Assembly (NCBI GenBank): GCA_050633205.1
Contig: JBOEGA010000064.1
Span: 1-34,878, forward strand
Direction: 5' to 3'
Origin: CBDHHC01 sp050633205
GTDB taxonomy: Bacteria; Pseudomonadota; Alphaproteobacteria; Rhizobiales; CBDHHC01
Length of the DNA: 34,878 nucleotides
The notes beneath the pieces are model-generated. The model was not told the origin of the DNA. It searched no databases and saw only the letters and a list, made by a program, of their open reading frames with translations. A program made the position numbers and the translations under genes. Position 1 is the first letter of the stretch. Every line of letters starts with the position of its first letter. Below, one piece after another: positions 1 to 7,474 of this stretch.

Positions 1-156
1 GTTCTCACCATCAATATCGAGGACAAGCTGAATTGCATCGACGCAACTCCCTGACCAGACCCGTATCTCACTTACACGACTGTTCTCATAAGCCGGACAA
101 TCATCGAATGGATGTCCACCTACTCCACCACTTGGCCCAAAGATAATTTTTGACAT
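1..156 (-). CDS. Jacalin-like lectin domain protein, 5' part only
   Basis: The first 52 codons of a reverse-strand gene that leaves the window at base 1. The translation starts MSKIIFGPSGGVGGHPFDD and continues with the blocks SRVSEIRVWSG and VDAIQLVLDIDG. This is the opening of a jacalin (mannose-binding lectin, beta-prism I) fold: a GPxGGxGGxxFDD start, then an I-x-x-I-x-V-x-S/W-G strand and a V-D-x-I-Q strand. Jacalin domains bind sugars. They are best known from plants but also occur in bacterial secreted and toxin-linked proteins. No signal peptide precedes the domain, because it starts within about five residues of the initiator ATG at 154-156. The remainder of the gene (further domains, export route) is outside the window. 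The domain call rests on motif recognition and is fairly secure; the biological role is not visible. Confidence 0.75.
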   Translation of the reverse strand, partial: MSKIIFGPSGGVGGHPFDDCPAYENSRVSEIRVWSGSCVDAIQLVLDIDGEN

Positions 157-481
157 AGATTAAAACCTGCTGGAACGTTCTCAGGATATTCAAACAGAAT
201 ATCCGCCACTAAACTCAAACAAACTGATATCAATTTCCTATTAGCACATATCCCTGACAAACATCCGCCATTGAAAGCACCATTCTGTGGAAAAACAACT
301 TTTCCCCAAATTTTGGTGTCATGATCCCGATGAGCAGGAGCAAGCTCCTAATCATTTATGCGCACTTGTCATAAATAGAAGATACAAGCACAATAAAAGG
401 CCTACAAAACAATAAACTATCACTGATAAACGTGGTTCAACAATGTTCTCCACTAATAAATGTGGTCTGAGGTTCTATTGA
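157..481. other. Intergenic spacer with palindrome and paired direct repeat
   Basis: About 325 AT-rich bases between the lectin gene (leftward) and the ParB-like gene (rightward), so it must hold divergent promoters. A near-palindrome AGGAGCAAGCTCCT lies at 336-349. Two related 16-mers, CACTGATAAACGTGGT at 421-436 and CACTAATAAATGTGGT at 451-466, are exactly 30 bases apart, just upstream of the next start codon. No coding sequence is supported here. Confidence 0.5.
421..466. repeat. Imperfect 16-bp direct repeat, 30-bp period (possible operator)
   Basis: CACTGATAAACGTGGT (421-436) and CACTAATAAATGTGGT (451-466) match at 14 of 16 positions. A weaker third relative, CACTATCGTGG, begins at 485, three bases after the start codon of the ParB-like gene. 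Two same-face sites roughly three helical turns apart directly in front of a DNA-binding-type gene suggest an autoregulatory operator. This is inference; no known regulator site is recognised. Confidence 0.35.
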
Positions 482-946
482 ATGCACTATCGTGGATACC
501 ACCTAAAACGCTTGCCAAAATACCAGCGCATCACTTCAATAGACGGTATTGAACACCTTGAATTCATTGATGGTTTAGCTGAGGTAGAAATTCCGGCAGA
601 ATTGCTGGGAAAACTACCTCTAAAGAACCATGAGCGCGGTAACAGCCCCAGATTACGAAAGATATTGAGATCAATTCGAGCAAACGGCTATTCCAGTATT
701 GAACCAATTGTAGTAAGAATCGGCCGTCGTGGACGATGGGTTATTGTCGACGGAGGTCATAGACTAACAGCAGCCACTCTTGTAGCAGGTGAATTCTGGA
801 CAAATTTATTCACGAAAAAGGTTGGCCCAATTATATTCTATGTCTATGAAACTCCAATCAGTTATACCAAATTGAAGAAACACCCTAATTTACGCAAAAA
901 ACACAGACCTAAGAAACTAACTGCTGTGAACGAATTAAAAATCTGA
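482..946 (+). CDS. Small ParB/sulfiredoxin-fold domain protein
   Basis: A 154-residue protein, preceded by GAGG at 469-472 (nine bases from the ATG). The recognisable stretch is residues about 60-100: IRANGYSSIEPIVVRIGRRG followed by VIVDGGHRLTAATLV. This matches the core of the ParB N-terminal/Srx fold, where a partner or nucleotide is bound around the (V/I)xDGxHRxxAA segment. Chromosomal ParB proteins are about 300 residues with a helix-turn-helix and dimer domain; this one has only the N-terminal fold and a basic tail rich in Lys and Arg, so it is not the segregation ParB. Such stand-alone domains are found in plasmid, phage and accessory loci and may act as NTP-binding switches or nucleases. 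It ends 38 bases before parC but probably has a separate role. The fold is fairly certain; the function is unknown. Confidence 0.6.
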   Translation: MHYRGYHLKRLPKYQRITSIDGIEHLEFIDGLAEVEIPAELLGKLPLKNHERGNSPRLRKILRSIRANGYSSIEPIVVRIGRRGRWVIVDGGHRLTAATLVAGEFWTNLFTKKVGPIIFYVYETPISYTKLKKHPNLRKKHRPKKLTAVNELKI

Positions 947-984
947 TCTTGCATCCCTTTTAGAGACTGCGTAACCATTAAGCC

Positions 985-3225
985 ATGAGTGACGAAACGA
1001 TTCTGAGTGAAGGCCCGATTGAGCCTGTAAATTTGAGACAAGCATTGGAAGAGCGCTATCTGGCCTATGCTCTGTCTACAATTATGCACCGCGCGCTTCC
1101 TGATGTGCGCGATGGTCTGAAACCTGTACACCGGCGATTGATGTTCGCCATGAGGCAACTGAAACTTGATCCGGAATCCGGCTTCAAGAAGTGTGCCCGT
1201 GTGGTTGGTGACGTTATGGGTAAATTTCACCCACACGGTGACCAGGCCATATACGATGCCATGGTGCGTCTGGCACAGGATTTCTCGGTTCGTTACCCAC
1301 TTGTCGATGGACAGGGCAACTTCGGTAATATCGACGGCGATAATGCTGCCGCAATGCGTTATACAGAAGCACGCATGACAGAAGTTGCAATACTGCTGTT
1401 AGACGGCATCGATGAAAATACCGTGGATTTCAGGGAAACCTATGACGCAGAAAACGAGGAACCGATTGTTCTGCCTGCGAATTTCCCTAACCTGCTTGCA
1501 AATGGCTCCTCGGGCATTGCCGTTGGAATGGCAACAAATATTCCACCTCACAATGCTGCTGAACTCTGCGATGCTGCTCTACATCTGATCAAGCACCCCA
1601 ATGTATCGATTGAGAAGCTGGTTGATATGGTGCCTGGCCCCGATCTGCCAACGGGTGGTATTATTGTTGAGCCCAGAGAAAATATAATAGAAGCCTATAC
1701 TACCGGTCGCGGCAGCTTTAAGGTTCGTTCCAAATGGGAAACCGAAGATATCAAGCGTGGCGGCTACCAGATTGTTGTCACGGAAATTCCGTATCAGGTT
1801 CAGAAAACCCGGCTTATTGAAAAAATTGCAGAACTCATTCAGCTTAAAAAACTTCCCATGCTGGGAGATGTTCGCGATGAATCAGCAGAAGAAATCCGCC
1901 TGGTTATTGAACCAAAATCCAAGACAGTTGATCCTCTTATCCTAATGGAATCCCTGTTTAAACTGACAGACCTGGAAACCCGTAGTTCACTGAACATGAA
2001 TGTTTTGAGTCACGGACAGGTTCCGAATGTTCTGGGCCTCAAACAGGTTCTTCAGGAATGGCTGGACCATAGAAAAGTTGTCCTGATCAGACGTTCTGAA
2101 TATCGTCTGGGCAAAATCAAACACCGCCTGGAGGTACTTGAAGGCTATCTGGTTGCCTATCTGAACCTGGACGAAGTGATCCGTATTATCCGTGAAGAAG
2201 ATCACCCTAAAAAGGATCTTATGAGCACCTTTGAACTCACAGATGTTCAGGCTGAAGCCATCCTGAATATGCGCCTGAGATCATTGCGCAAGCTTGAAGA
2301 AATTGAAATCAAGGGTGAGCACGAAAAACTTACGAAAGAACAGGCTGATCTTGAAGAGCTTCTGGGATCAGAAAGCAAGCAGTGGAATAAAATTTCCAGT
2401 GAAATCAGAAAAGTAAGAAAAACTTTCGGACCTGACACTGAACTTGGCAGAAGACGCAGTGATTTTGGCGAAACGCCTGAAGGTGACTTTGATTTCACAC
2501 AAGCCATGATCGAGAAAGAGCCAATTACAGTCATCCTGTCTGATAAAGGCTGGGTGCGCGCTTTGAAAGGTCATATTGAAGATACAGATGGCCTACAGTT
2601 CAAGACTGGCGACAAACTGAAACTTGCAGTAACTGCATGGACAACTGACAAGCTTGTGCTATTCGCAACTAACGGTAAATTCTTTACTATTGGCGCTGAT
2701 ACACTTCCCGGAGGGCGAGGTCATGGTGAACCATTAAGGCTTATGGTAGACCTTGATGGCGGACATGATATTTTAAACCTCTTTGTTCATGATCCTGAAA
2801 GAAAACTGCTTGTGGCTTCTACGGCTGGCAATGGCTTTATAGTTAAAGAAAGCGATGTTGTTGCTGCCACGCGCAAAGGTAAACAGGTTCTCAATGTACC
2901 AACACCTGATAAAGCCTGTATCTGTACTCCGGCAGATGGCGACTATATTGCTGTTATCGGCGAAAACCGCAAGTTTCTTGTATTCCCTACAGAGGAAATC
3001 AATGAAATGACACGTGGCCGCGGTGTTCGTCTGCAGAAATATAAAGACGGTGGCCTTGCTGATGCCAAGATATTCTGGAAAAAAGATGGCTTTACCTGGA
3101 CCGATACATCAGGCAGAACACGCACTGTAATTGACTTCCTGGAATGGGAAGGTTCGCGTGCACAGGCAGGTCGTATGCCGCCAAAAGGTTTTCCAAGATC
3201 CAACAAGTTTGGTGAAAATCTGTAA
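985..3225 (+). CDS. parC: DNA topoisomerase IV subunit A
   Basis: A 746-residue type IIA topoisomerase A subunit that, with ParE, decatenates daughter chromosomes by passing one duplex through a transient double-strand break. The N-terminal breakage-reunion domain is clear: LPDVRDGLKPVHRRL (38-52), FHPHGDQAIYDAM (81-93), YPLVDGQGNFGNIDGDN, and the active-site tyrosine Y126 in AAMRYTEARMT. A coiled-coil tower follows, then a beta-propeller C-terminal domain with weak repeats (such as EPITVILSDKGWVRALKG). Length and the lack of a GyrA box favour ParC over GyrA. The residue at the quinolone-contacting position (Ser80 of E. coli ParC) is Gln87, and the Glu84 equivalent is Asp91. The Shine-Dalgarno is weak. 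A hairpin at 3251-3272 closes the gene. Confidence 0.95.
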   Translation: MSDETILSEGPIEPVNLRQALEERYLAYALSTIMHRALPDVRDGLKPVHRRLMFAMRQLKLDPESGFKKCARVVGDVMGKFHPHGDQAIYDAMVRLAQDFSVRYPLVDGQGNFGNIDGDNAAAMRYTEARMTEVAILLLDGIDENTVDFRETYDAENEEPIVLPANFPNLLANGSSGIAVGMATNIPPHNAAELCDAALHLIKHPNVSIEKLVDMVPGPDLPTGGIIVEPRENIIEAYTTGRGSFKVRSKWETEDIKRGGYQIVVTEIPYQVQKTRLIEKIAELIQLKKLPMLGDVRDESAEEIRLVIEPKSKTVDPLILMESLFKLTDLETRSSLNMNVLSHGQVPNVLGLKQVLQEWLDHRKVVLIRRSEYRLGKIKHRLEVLEGYLVAYLNLDEVIRIIREEDHPKKDLMSTFELTDVQAEAILNMRLRSLRKLEEIEIKGEHEKLTKEQADLEELLGSESKQWNKISSEIRKVRKTFGPDTELGRRRSDFGETPEGDFDFTQAMIEKEPITVILSDKGWVRALKGHIEDTDGLQFKTGDKLKLAVTAWTTDKLVLFATNGKFFTIGADTLPGGRGHGEPLRLMVDLDGGHDILNLFVHDPERKLLVASTAGNGFIVKESDVVAATRKGKQVLNVPTPDKACICTPADGDYIAVIGENRKFLVFPTEEINEMTRGRGVRLQKYKDGGLADAKIFWKKDGFTWTDTSGRTRTVIDFLEWEGSRAQAGRMPPKGFPRSNKFGENL

Positions 3226-3250
3226 AGTCAGCATCAACACAAAACAACTA

Positions 3251-3272
3251 TGGCCAGCATTTTTGCTGGCCA
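3251..3272 (+). terminator. Hairpin terminator candidate of parC
   Basis: TGGCCAGCA-TTTT-TGCTGGCCA forms a perfect 9-bp stem with a 4-base loop, 26 bases after the parC stop. The downstream bases (ATTCATCCCC) lack a strong U-run, so termination efficiency is uncertain. Confidence 0.6.
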
Positions 3273-3747
3273 ATTCATCCCCTCCCAATGCCTCTCTACT
3301 TCCAATCAAAAAAATGTTGAACATTTTTTATATACACATGCAATATAAATCAGGCCTGCAATCCTATAGCTGATACATGTCTGCTCTGCTGAAAAGATAA
3401 TCAACTCAAAAAAATAATCACTATTTTCAACAGGCTATTCCTGATCAAAATTTCAGCACTTCAAAAATAGTCAGACCTGTCAAATCGCCACATTATCCTA
3501 CTAAATGTTTATTGACATGATGAAGTGATCTTTATGCCAGTTCCTTTGTCATAAATCTTAAGCAATACTCATTTAACAATCAGGTCAGGAGAATAACTTT
3601 CAATAGCTTTATTAACAGGCGGAAATAATCATAGGATTTGCCATACATTTAAGTGCAGCCAAGTGTATTCTTTACGGGTTTTATTTGGAAATTTTCGATG
3701 AACAGTGAACAATAATCCGTAAATTCTGTACTTTACTTTATCCGTGC

Positions 3748-3766
3748 TACGTGAACGCAACACGTA
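3748..3766. promoter_or_regulatory. Inverted repeat TACGTG-N7-CACGTA (operator candidate)
   Basis: Perfect 6-bp arms separated by AACGCAA, lying 42 bases upstream of the start of the membrane-protein/OmpA-fusion operon. The geometry (19 bp) fits a dimeric regulator site. No regulator can be named. Confidence 0.3.
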
Positions 3767-3808
3767 AACCAGTTACATGTACCAAAAACGCAAAGGCGTG
3801 TTAGATTT

Positions 3809-5497
3809 ATGAGTAATGATCAAATCAAAACCCCCGGCTCCATATCAGACCTCCTTAGCTCCCCGACACAAAGAGAGATCTCCAGATCAATATCTGAAAC
3901 ATCTGACGATACACAATCTGGCTGGCAAAATTACCCTGAACAGGCAGAGATGCATAATACCGAAAATAAAAAGAACATAGAAGAACAGGCCGAAGAAATA
4001 CTAAAACAGCTTATCACTGAAAATACAGCTTCACTGGTTGCCGAGCAGGAGGAAGTTCCTCTGACAACACTCCCCACAGATGCCGGCACAGAAAGCGTTG
4101 ATCAGAATAATATTACGGACCTGATTGAAAAGGTTAATCAGCAGGCTGGTATGCAGCCCCCTCCTATACCTGAGCAATCTGACTACCAGCAACCTGCTGA
4201 CAATTTTCAGCCTCAACAATTTGTTGCACCTCAGAATGACAGCATCCCGGAGCCAGTTGAATTCACTGAGCCTTCTGCACCCGTTTTGCAGTATAACAAC
4301 GAAACTGCAGCAACCGGGGAAGATGATCAGCTTCAGGTCGAGGCTCTTGAGCGGTGGTTGGCAAAGCCTGTCCACAAAAAAGACAGCTCATCAATGCTGA
4401 ATGCAGTTATGTATACAACTGCCTCATTAGCCGTAATAATGCTCACCTATACTGGTGTGTATCTCACTGGTAACTATAAGACATTTGATGCTCCTCTCAA
4501 GCAAGTTGCAGGTATGGCTGCTTTGCCGGAAAACCTGAGACAGGGGGAAACAACCTCTGCCAATAATCTGTCCGTATCTGCAAAACCAGTTGCCACTTCC
4601 AGATCAGACAGCACTGGATCCAATGTTTCCACCTTTAATAAGAACAGTACGGGTGGTGATAGTAATAATACAGGATCGGGAAATGGTGGAAACTCAATAA
4701 AGGGTAAAGTAGCTACAGCAGCGCTGGCAATTGCTCCTGCCATAAAACCGGTTATAGAAGACTGTCCACTGCCGGTTACAAATTTGACCGCATTACCAGG
4801 CGGCTTTACAGCTATCAAGATTAATTCATCCTGCCGGGGTGAGCAGACTGTTGACATTAAATATGCAGGTATTTCATTTGCCACTCGCTTTGACCAGAGA
4901 GGAAATTTAAGTTTCATTCTGGACTGCTTCGTTGGAGATAAGGAGAGTATCAACATCACTTATCAGGACGGCAAACAACAGCAAAAAACACCTGTTCTGC
5001 GCGATATGAACTCTCTTTCGAAAATCGCTGTAATCTGGAACAGTCAGCATAACCTTAACCTTCATGCATTCGAATATGCTTCTCCTGAAAACTCAACAGG
5101 ACATATCTGGGAGAAAAATCCCATGTCGCTTGACGGGGTCAATCAAAAAATTGAAAGTAATGGCACTGGTCATGGTTTCATGAGCAGCATGAGCGGAATG
5201 TCAAAAGGTGTTACGCAGAAAATTGAAGTCTACACTTTCATGCACTCCTCTCTGGAAATAGAGCGTCCGGGAGTTATTAAACTCGCCCTGGGTTACCAGA
5301 CACCCAGTGCTTCTATTCAACAGGTATCCTGCACTGATACGAATGCTTCCTATCTGGGCTACCAAACAGTGCAGCTTCTAAAAAATCAGAAAATAAACCG
5401 GGAACAAGGGCAGATTATTACAAATAACTGCGGGAATACCGCCAGTTTAAAAAAGCTAATGCCTCACGCCATACAGGACCTGCATGTGGGGGGATGA
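3809..5497 (+). CDS. Unrecognised single-pass membrane protein with disordered N-terminal half
   Basis: A 562-residue protein. Residues 1-190 are polar and low in complexity (Gln, Glu, Pro and Ser rich), typical of a disordered cytoplasmic region. A hydrophobic segment at about 197-219 (LNAVMYTTASLAVIMLTYTGVYL) is the only membrane span. A Ser/Thr/Gly/Asn-rich linker (about 240-300) then leads to a C-terminal, probably beta-rich periplasmic domain with five cysteines, in segments such as SSCRGEQTVDIKYAG and LSFILDCFVGD. The pattern Cys-Arg-Gly-x-x-(strand)-x-x-G-I-x-F resembles a conserved domain that I recall from hypothetical proteins of other alphaproteobacteria; that is recollection, not a search. 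It shares an operon (57-base gap) with the PstS-like/OmpA fusion, so a cell-envelope role is likely. Function unknown. The Shine-Dalgarno is poor, and the start was chosen because the frame opens there. Confidence 0.7.
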   Translation: MSNDQIKTPGSISDLLSSPTQREISRSISETSDDTQSGWQNYPEQAEMHNTENKKNIEEQAEEILKQLITENTASLVAEQEEVPLTTLPTDAGTESVDQNNITDLIEKVNQQAGMQPPPIPEQSDYQQPADNFQPQQFVAPQNDSIPEPVEFTEPSAPVLQYNNETAATGEDDQLQVEALERWLAKPVHKKDSSSMLNAVMYTTASLAVIMLTYTGVYLTGNYKTFDAPLKQVAGMAALPENLRQGETTSANNLSVSAKPVATSRSDSTGSNVSTFNKNSTGGDSNNTGSGNGGNSIKGKVATAALAIAPAIKPVIEDCPLPVTNLTALPGGFTAIKINSSCRGEQTVDIKYAGISFATRFDQRGNLSFILDCFVGDKESINITYQDGKQQQKTPVLRDMNSLSKIAVIWNSQHNLNLHAFEYASPENSTGHIWEKNPMSLDGVNQKIESNGTGHGFMSSMSGMSKGVTQKIEVYTFMHSSLEIERPGVIKLALGYQTPSASIQQVSCTDTNASYLGYQTVQLLKNQKINREQGQIITNNCGNTASLKKLMPHAIQDLHVGG

Positions 5498-5553
5498 TTG
5501 TCTCAATCACCCCGCAACCACACTCCCAATCTAAAAAGCAATAAGAGATAATA

Positions 5554-7167
5554 ATGCTGAAACGACTATATCCACTCCCTGCTGTGTTCTGCGCGTTGAT
5601 CATTGCAGTATTTTCTGCTGTACAAACGGCACATGCTGAAAAAATTACACTGAAACTGATAAATGGTGCCCTGATAATTAAAGGTGATCTTCTATCTTTC
5701 AACGGATCATTTTATGTTGTGAAATCAACAGACTTTGGAATGATTACAGTTGATGCAAAGAAATTCGTCTGCACCAGCCAGATCTGCCCTTCAGGTCCTG
5801 TCCAAAAAACGGTAAAACCAAAACGAAAAAGAATTATCTCGAATGACTTCGCCATTCACGGTTCCAACACGATTGGCGCTCAGCTTATGCCGGCGATTAT
5901 AGAAGGTTATGCGAAAACGATACAGGCAAAGACGACACGTATAGTTGGTTCAGGCCCGGAAGAAATAAAGCTAGTCCTAAGTGGAGAGGATGGCAAAAAA
6001 CTGGTCAGCATAGACCTGAAATCGAAAGGTTCAGGAACGTCTGCACCAGCGCTGGCCAGTGGAACAGCACAGATTGGGATGTCATCACGTCCTATCAAAA
6101 CATCTGAGATACAGAAACTTAAAGAAGCTGGCATAAACGGAGTAAAATCCTCACGCGGAGAGAATATTGTTGCTCTGGATGGATTGATTGTACTGGTTTC
6201 CCCATCAAACCCGATTCATACATTGAGCATGGAACAACTGGCGCAAATATTTTCCGGGCAGCTTACTGACTGGTCGCAGATCGGGAGGCCAACACCGGGC
6301 CCGATAAATGTATATGCCAGAGACAGCAAGTCCGGAACATTCGATACGTTCAAATCACTTGTCCTGAAACCTTACAAGGTTAAAATCAGTCCCAAAGCTA
6401 AGCGCTTTACTTCAAATGCTGACCTGTCAGACCAGACTGCAAACGATCCTGATGGTATTGGTTTTGCCGGATTTGCCTATAAACGAAATGCCAGTCTGAT
6501 TTCCATAACCAGTAAATGCGGTATCACTAAGCAACCGACATTGTTTAATGTGAAAACGGAAGAATACCCTCTCTCCAGGCGGCTGTTTCTCTATACTTCA
6601 TCTGAAGTTCTCACGTCACAACATGCAAAAAAGGTCCTGGATTATGCATTGTCTGATGCTGCGCAGCCGATCATTCCAAGGCTTGGGTTCATCAACCAGT
6701 CTATCCATACCCTTTCCTTTGATAAACAAGGAAGTCGGATAGCTGCTGCATTGAATGTAACTGGTGATGACTTCAACCTTGATCTGGTACGAGATTTTAC
6801 AAAGCAGTTCTCCCGTGCCAACAGACTGTCCGTTACTTTCAGGTTTAAGAGCGGTTCAGCACAACTGACCAACAAATCCCAGTCCGATATATTGCGCTTT
6901 GTGAAACTCCTGAAAACCGACGCAATGAAGAAAAAAGAAGTATTCCTGGTCGGGTTCTCTGATGACAGGGGTGCTTTTGAACTTAACCGGGAGCTTGCAT
7001 TCAAACGCGCTCTGGCGATTAAATTTGCTATTCTTTCAGCAAGTTCTGGAGCAGTTCCATCTGAAAACCTGAAGCTCAAATCATATGGTGAGCTGTTTCC
7101 GGTTGCCTGTAATACGGACAAAAAAGGGCAGGAAAGAAACAGGCGGGTAGAAGTCTGGGTTAGATAA
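5554..7167 (+). CDS. Periplasmic phosphate-binding-like domain fused to OmpA peptidoglycan-binding domain
   Basis: A 537-residue exported protein. Residues 1-28 form a signal peptide ending AHA-E. A short two-cysteine module follows at 30-79 (ITLKLINGALIIKGDLLSF through FVCTSQICP). From about 98 there is a PBP-like type 2 domain of the PstS kind, with the entry motif IHGSNTIGAQLMPAIIEGYA and later LSMEQLAQIFSGQLTDWSQIG, YARDSKSGTFDTFK and DPDGIGFAGFAY. The last ~120 residues are an OmpA C-terminal domain (FRFKSGSAQL, FLVGFSDDRG, then KGQERNRRVEVW), which binds peptidoglycan. The architecture implies a binding protein tethered to the cell wall rather than a free ABC-transporter subunit; no permease or ATPase genes are adjacent. 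The ligand may be phosphate or another oxyanion. It is second in an operon behind the membrane protein at 3809. Confidence 0.85.
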   Translation: MLKRLYPLPAVFCALIIAVFSAVQTAHAEKITLKLINGALIIKGDLLSFNGSFYVVKSTDFGMITVDAKKFVCTSQICPSGPVQKTVKPKRKRIISNDFAIHGSNTIGAQLMPAIIEGYAKTIQAKTTRIVGSGPEEIKLVLSGEDGKKLVSIDLKSKGSGTSAPALASGTAQIGMSSRPIKTSEIQKLKEAGINGVKSSRGENIVALDGLIVLVSPSNPIHTLSMEQLAQIFSGQLTDWSQIGRPTPGPINVYARDSKSGTFDTFKSLVLKPYKVKISPKAKRFTSNADLSDQTANDPDGIGFAGFAYKRNASLISITSKCGITKQPTLFNVKTEEYPLSRRLFLYTSSEVLTSQHAKKVLDYALSDAAQPIIPRLGFINQSIHTLSFDKQGSRIAAALNVTGDDFNLDLVRDFTKQFSRANRLSVTFRFKSGSAQLTNKSQSDILRFVKLLKTDAMKKKEVFLVGFSDDRGAFELNRELAFKRALAIKFAILSASSGAVPSENLKLKSYGELFPVACNTDKKGQERNRRVEVWVR

Positions 7168-7177
7168 AGCAATAAAA

Positions 7178-7213
7178 AAGCAGAAGCCTGAAATTATAAT
7201 CAGGCTTCTGCTT
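7178..7213 (-). terminator. Bidirectional Rho-independent terminator
   Basis: A perfect 14-bp stem (AAGCAGAAGCCTGA pairing with TCAGGCTTCTGCTT) with an 8-base loop lies between the convergent OmpA-fusion gene and the 50-residue peptide gene. On the reverse strand it is followed by TTTTTATTG, a good U-run; on the forward strand the tail is weaker. Confidence 0.85.
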
Positions 7214-7230
7214 ATCAAAACACCGCAGGG

Positions 7231-7383
7231 TTAGTGAAATGACCCTCTTGTTTCTTCAATGCATTTACCGCTTTTTTCATCAAAGACATAACCATCATCG
7301 CATTTTTTTGCTGCGTAGGATGAAAACGCTGTAAATGAAATAAAGCCTGCAACAACCAGTGCTGAAGTTATTACTTTTTTCAT
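7231..7383 (-). CDS. Small secreted peptide, 50 residues, two cysteines
   Basis: An open frame of 50 codons, below the usual ORF cut-off. It begins MKKVITSALVVAGFISFTAF and reads through a signal peptide (cleavage probably after SSYA-A, about residue 24) into a short mature peptide AKKCDDGYVFDEKSGKCIEE with two cysteines 13 residues apart that could form one disulfide. AAGGA lies six bases before the ATG and a strong terminator lies just past the stop, so the gene is very likely real. The C-x12-C mature part resembles tiny chitin-binding or EGF-like fragments (CxxGYxFDxxxxxC), but I would not assign a function. Confidence 0.7.
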   Translation of the reverse strand: MKKVITSALVVAGFISFTAFSSYAAKKCDDGYVFDEKSGKCIEETRGSFH

Positions 7384-7474
7384 GTTCTGTTCCTTAAGAA
7401 AAGTTGAGATCTGCCAGTGAATTATGAACCAGAACCTTCATCACAGGCGATAAAAACTTTCGTGAACAGAGTGC

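Larger units (their letters stand above)
3226..3808. other. Long intergenic spacer after parC
   Basis: About 580 AT-rich bases without a credible gene. It contains the parC terminator hairpin near its left end and an inverted repeat TACGTG-N7-CACGTA at 3748-3766, about 45 bases before the next start codon, which could be a regulator site for the envelope operon. The rest shows poly-A/T tracts and nothing I can name. Confidence 0.5.

Noticed and set aside
4474..4959. 161-codon reverse ORF across the membrane-protein gene
   Set aside because: Lies fully within a good forward gene with an operon partner; no signal or recognised motif.
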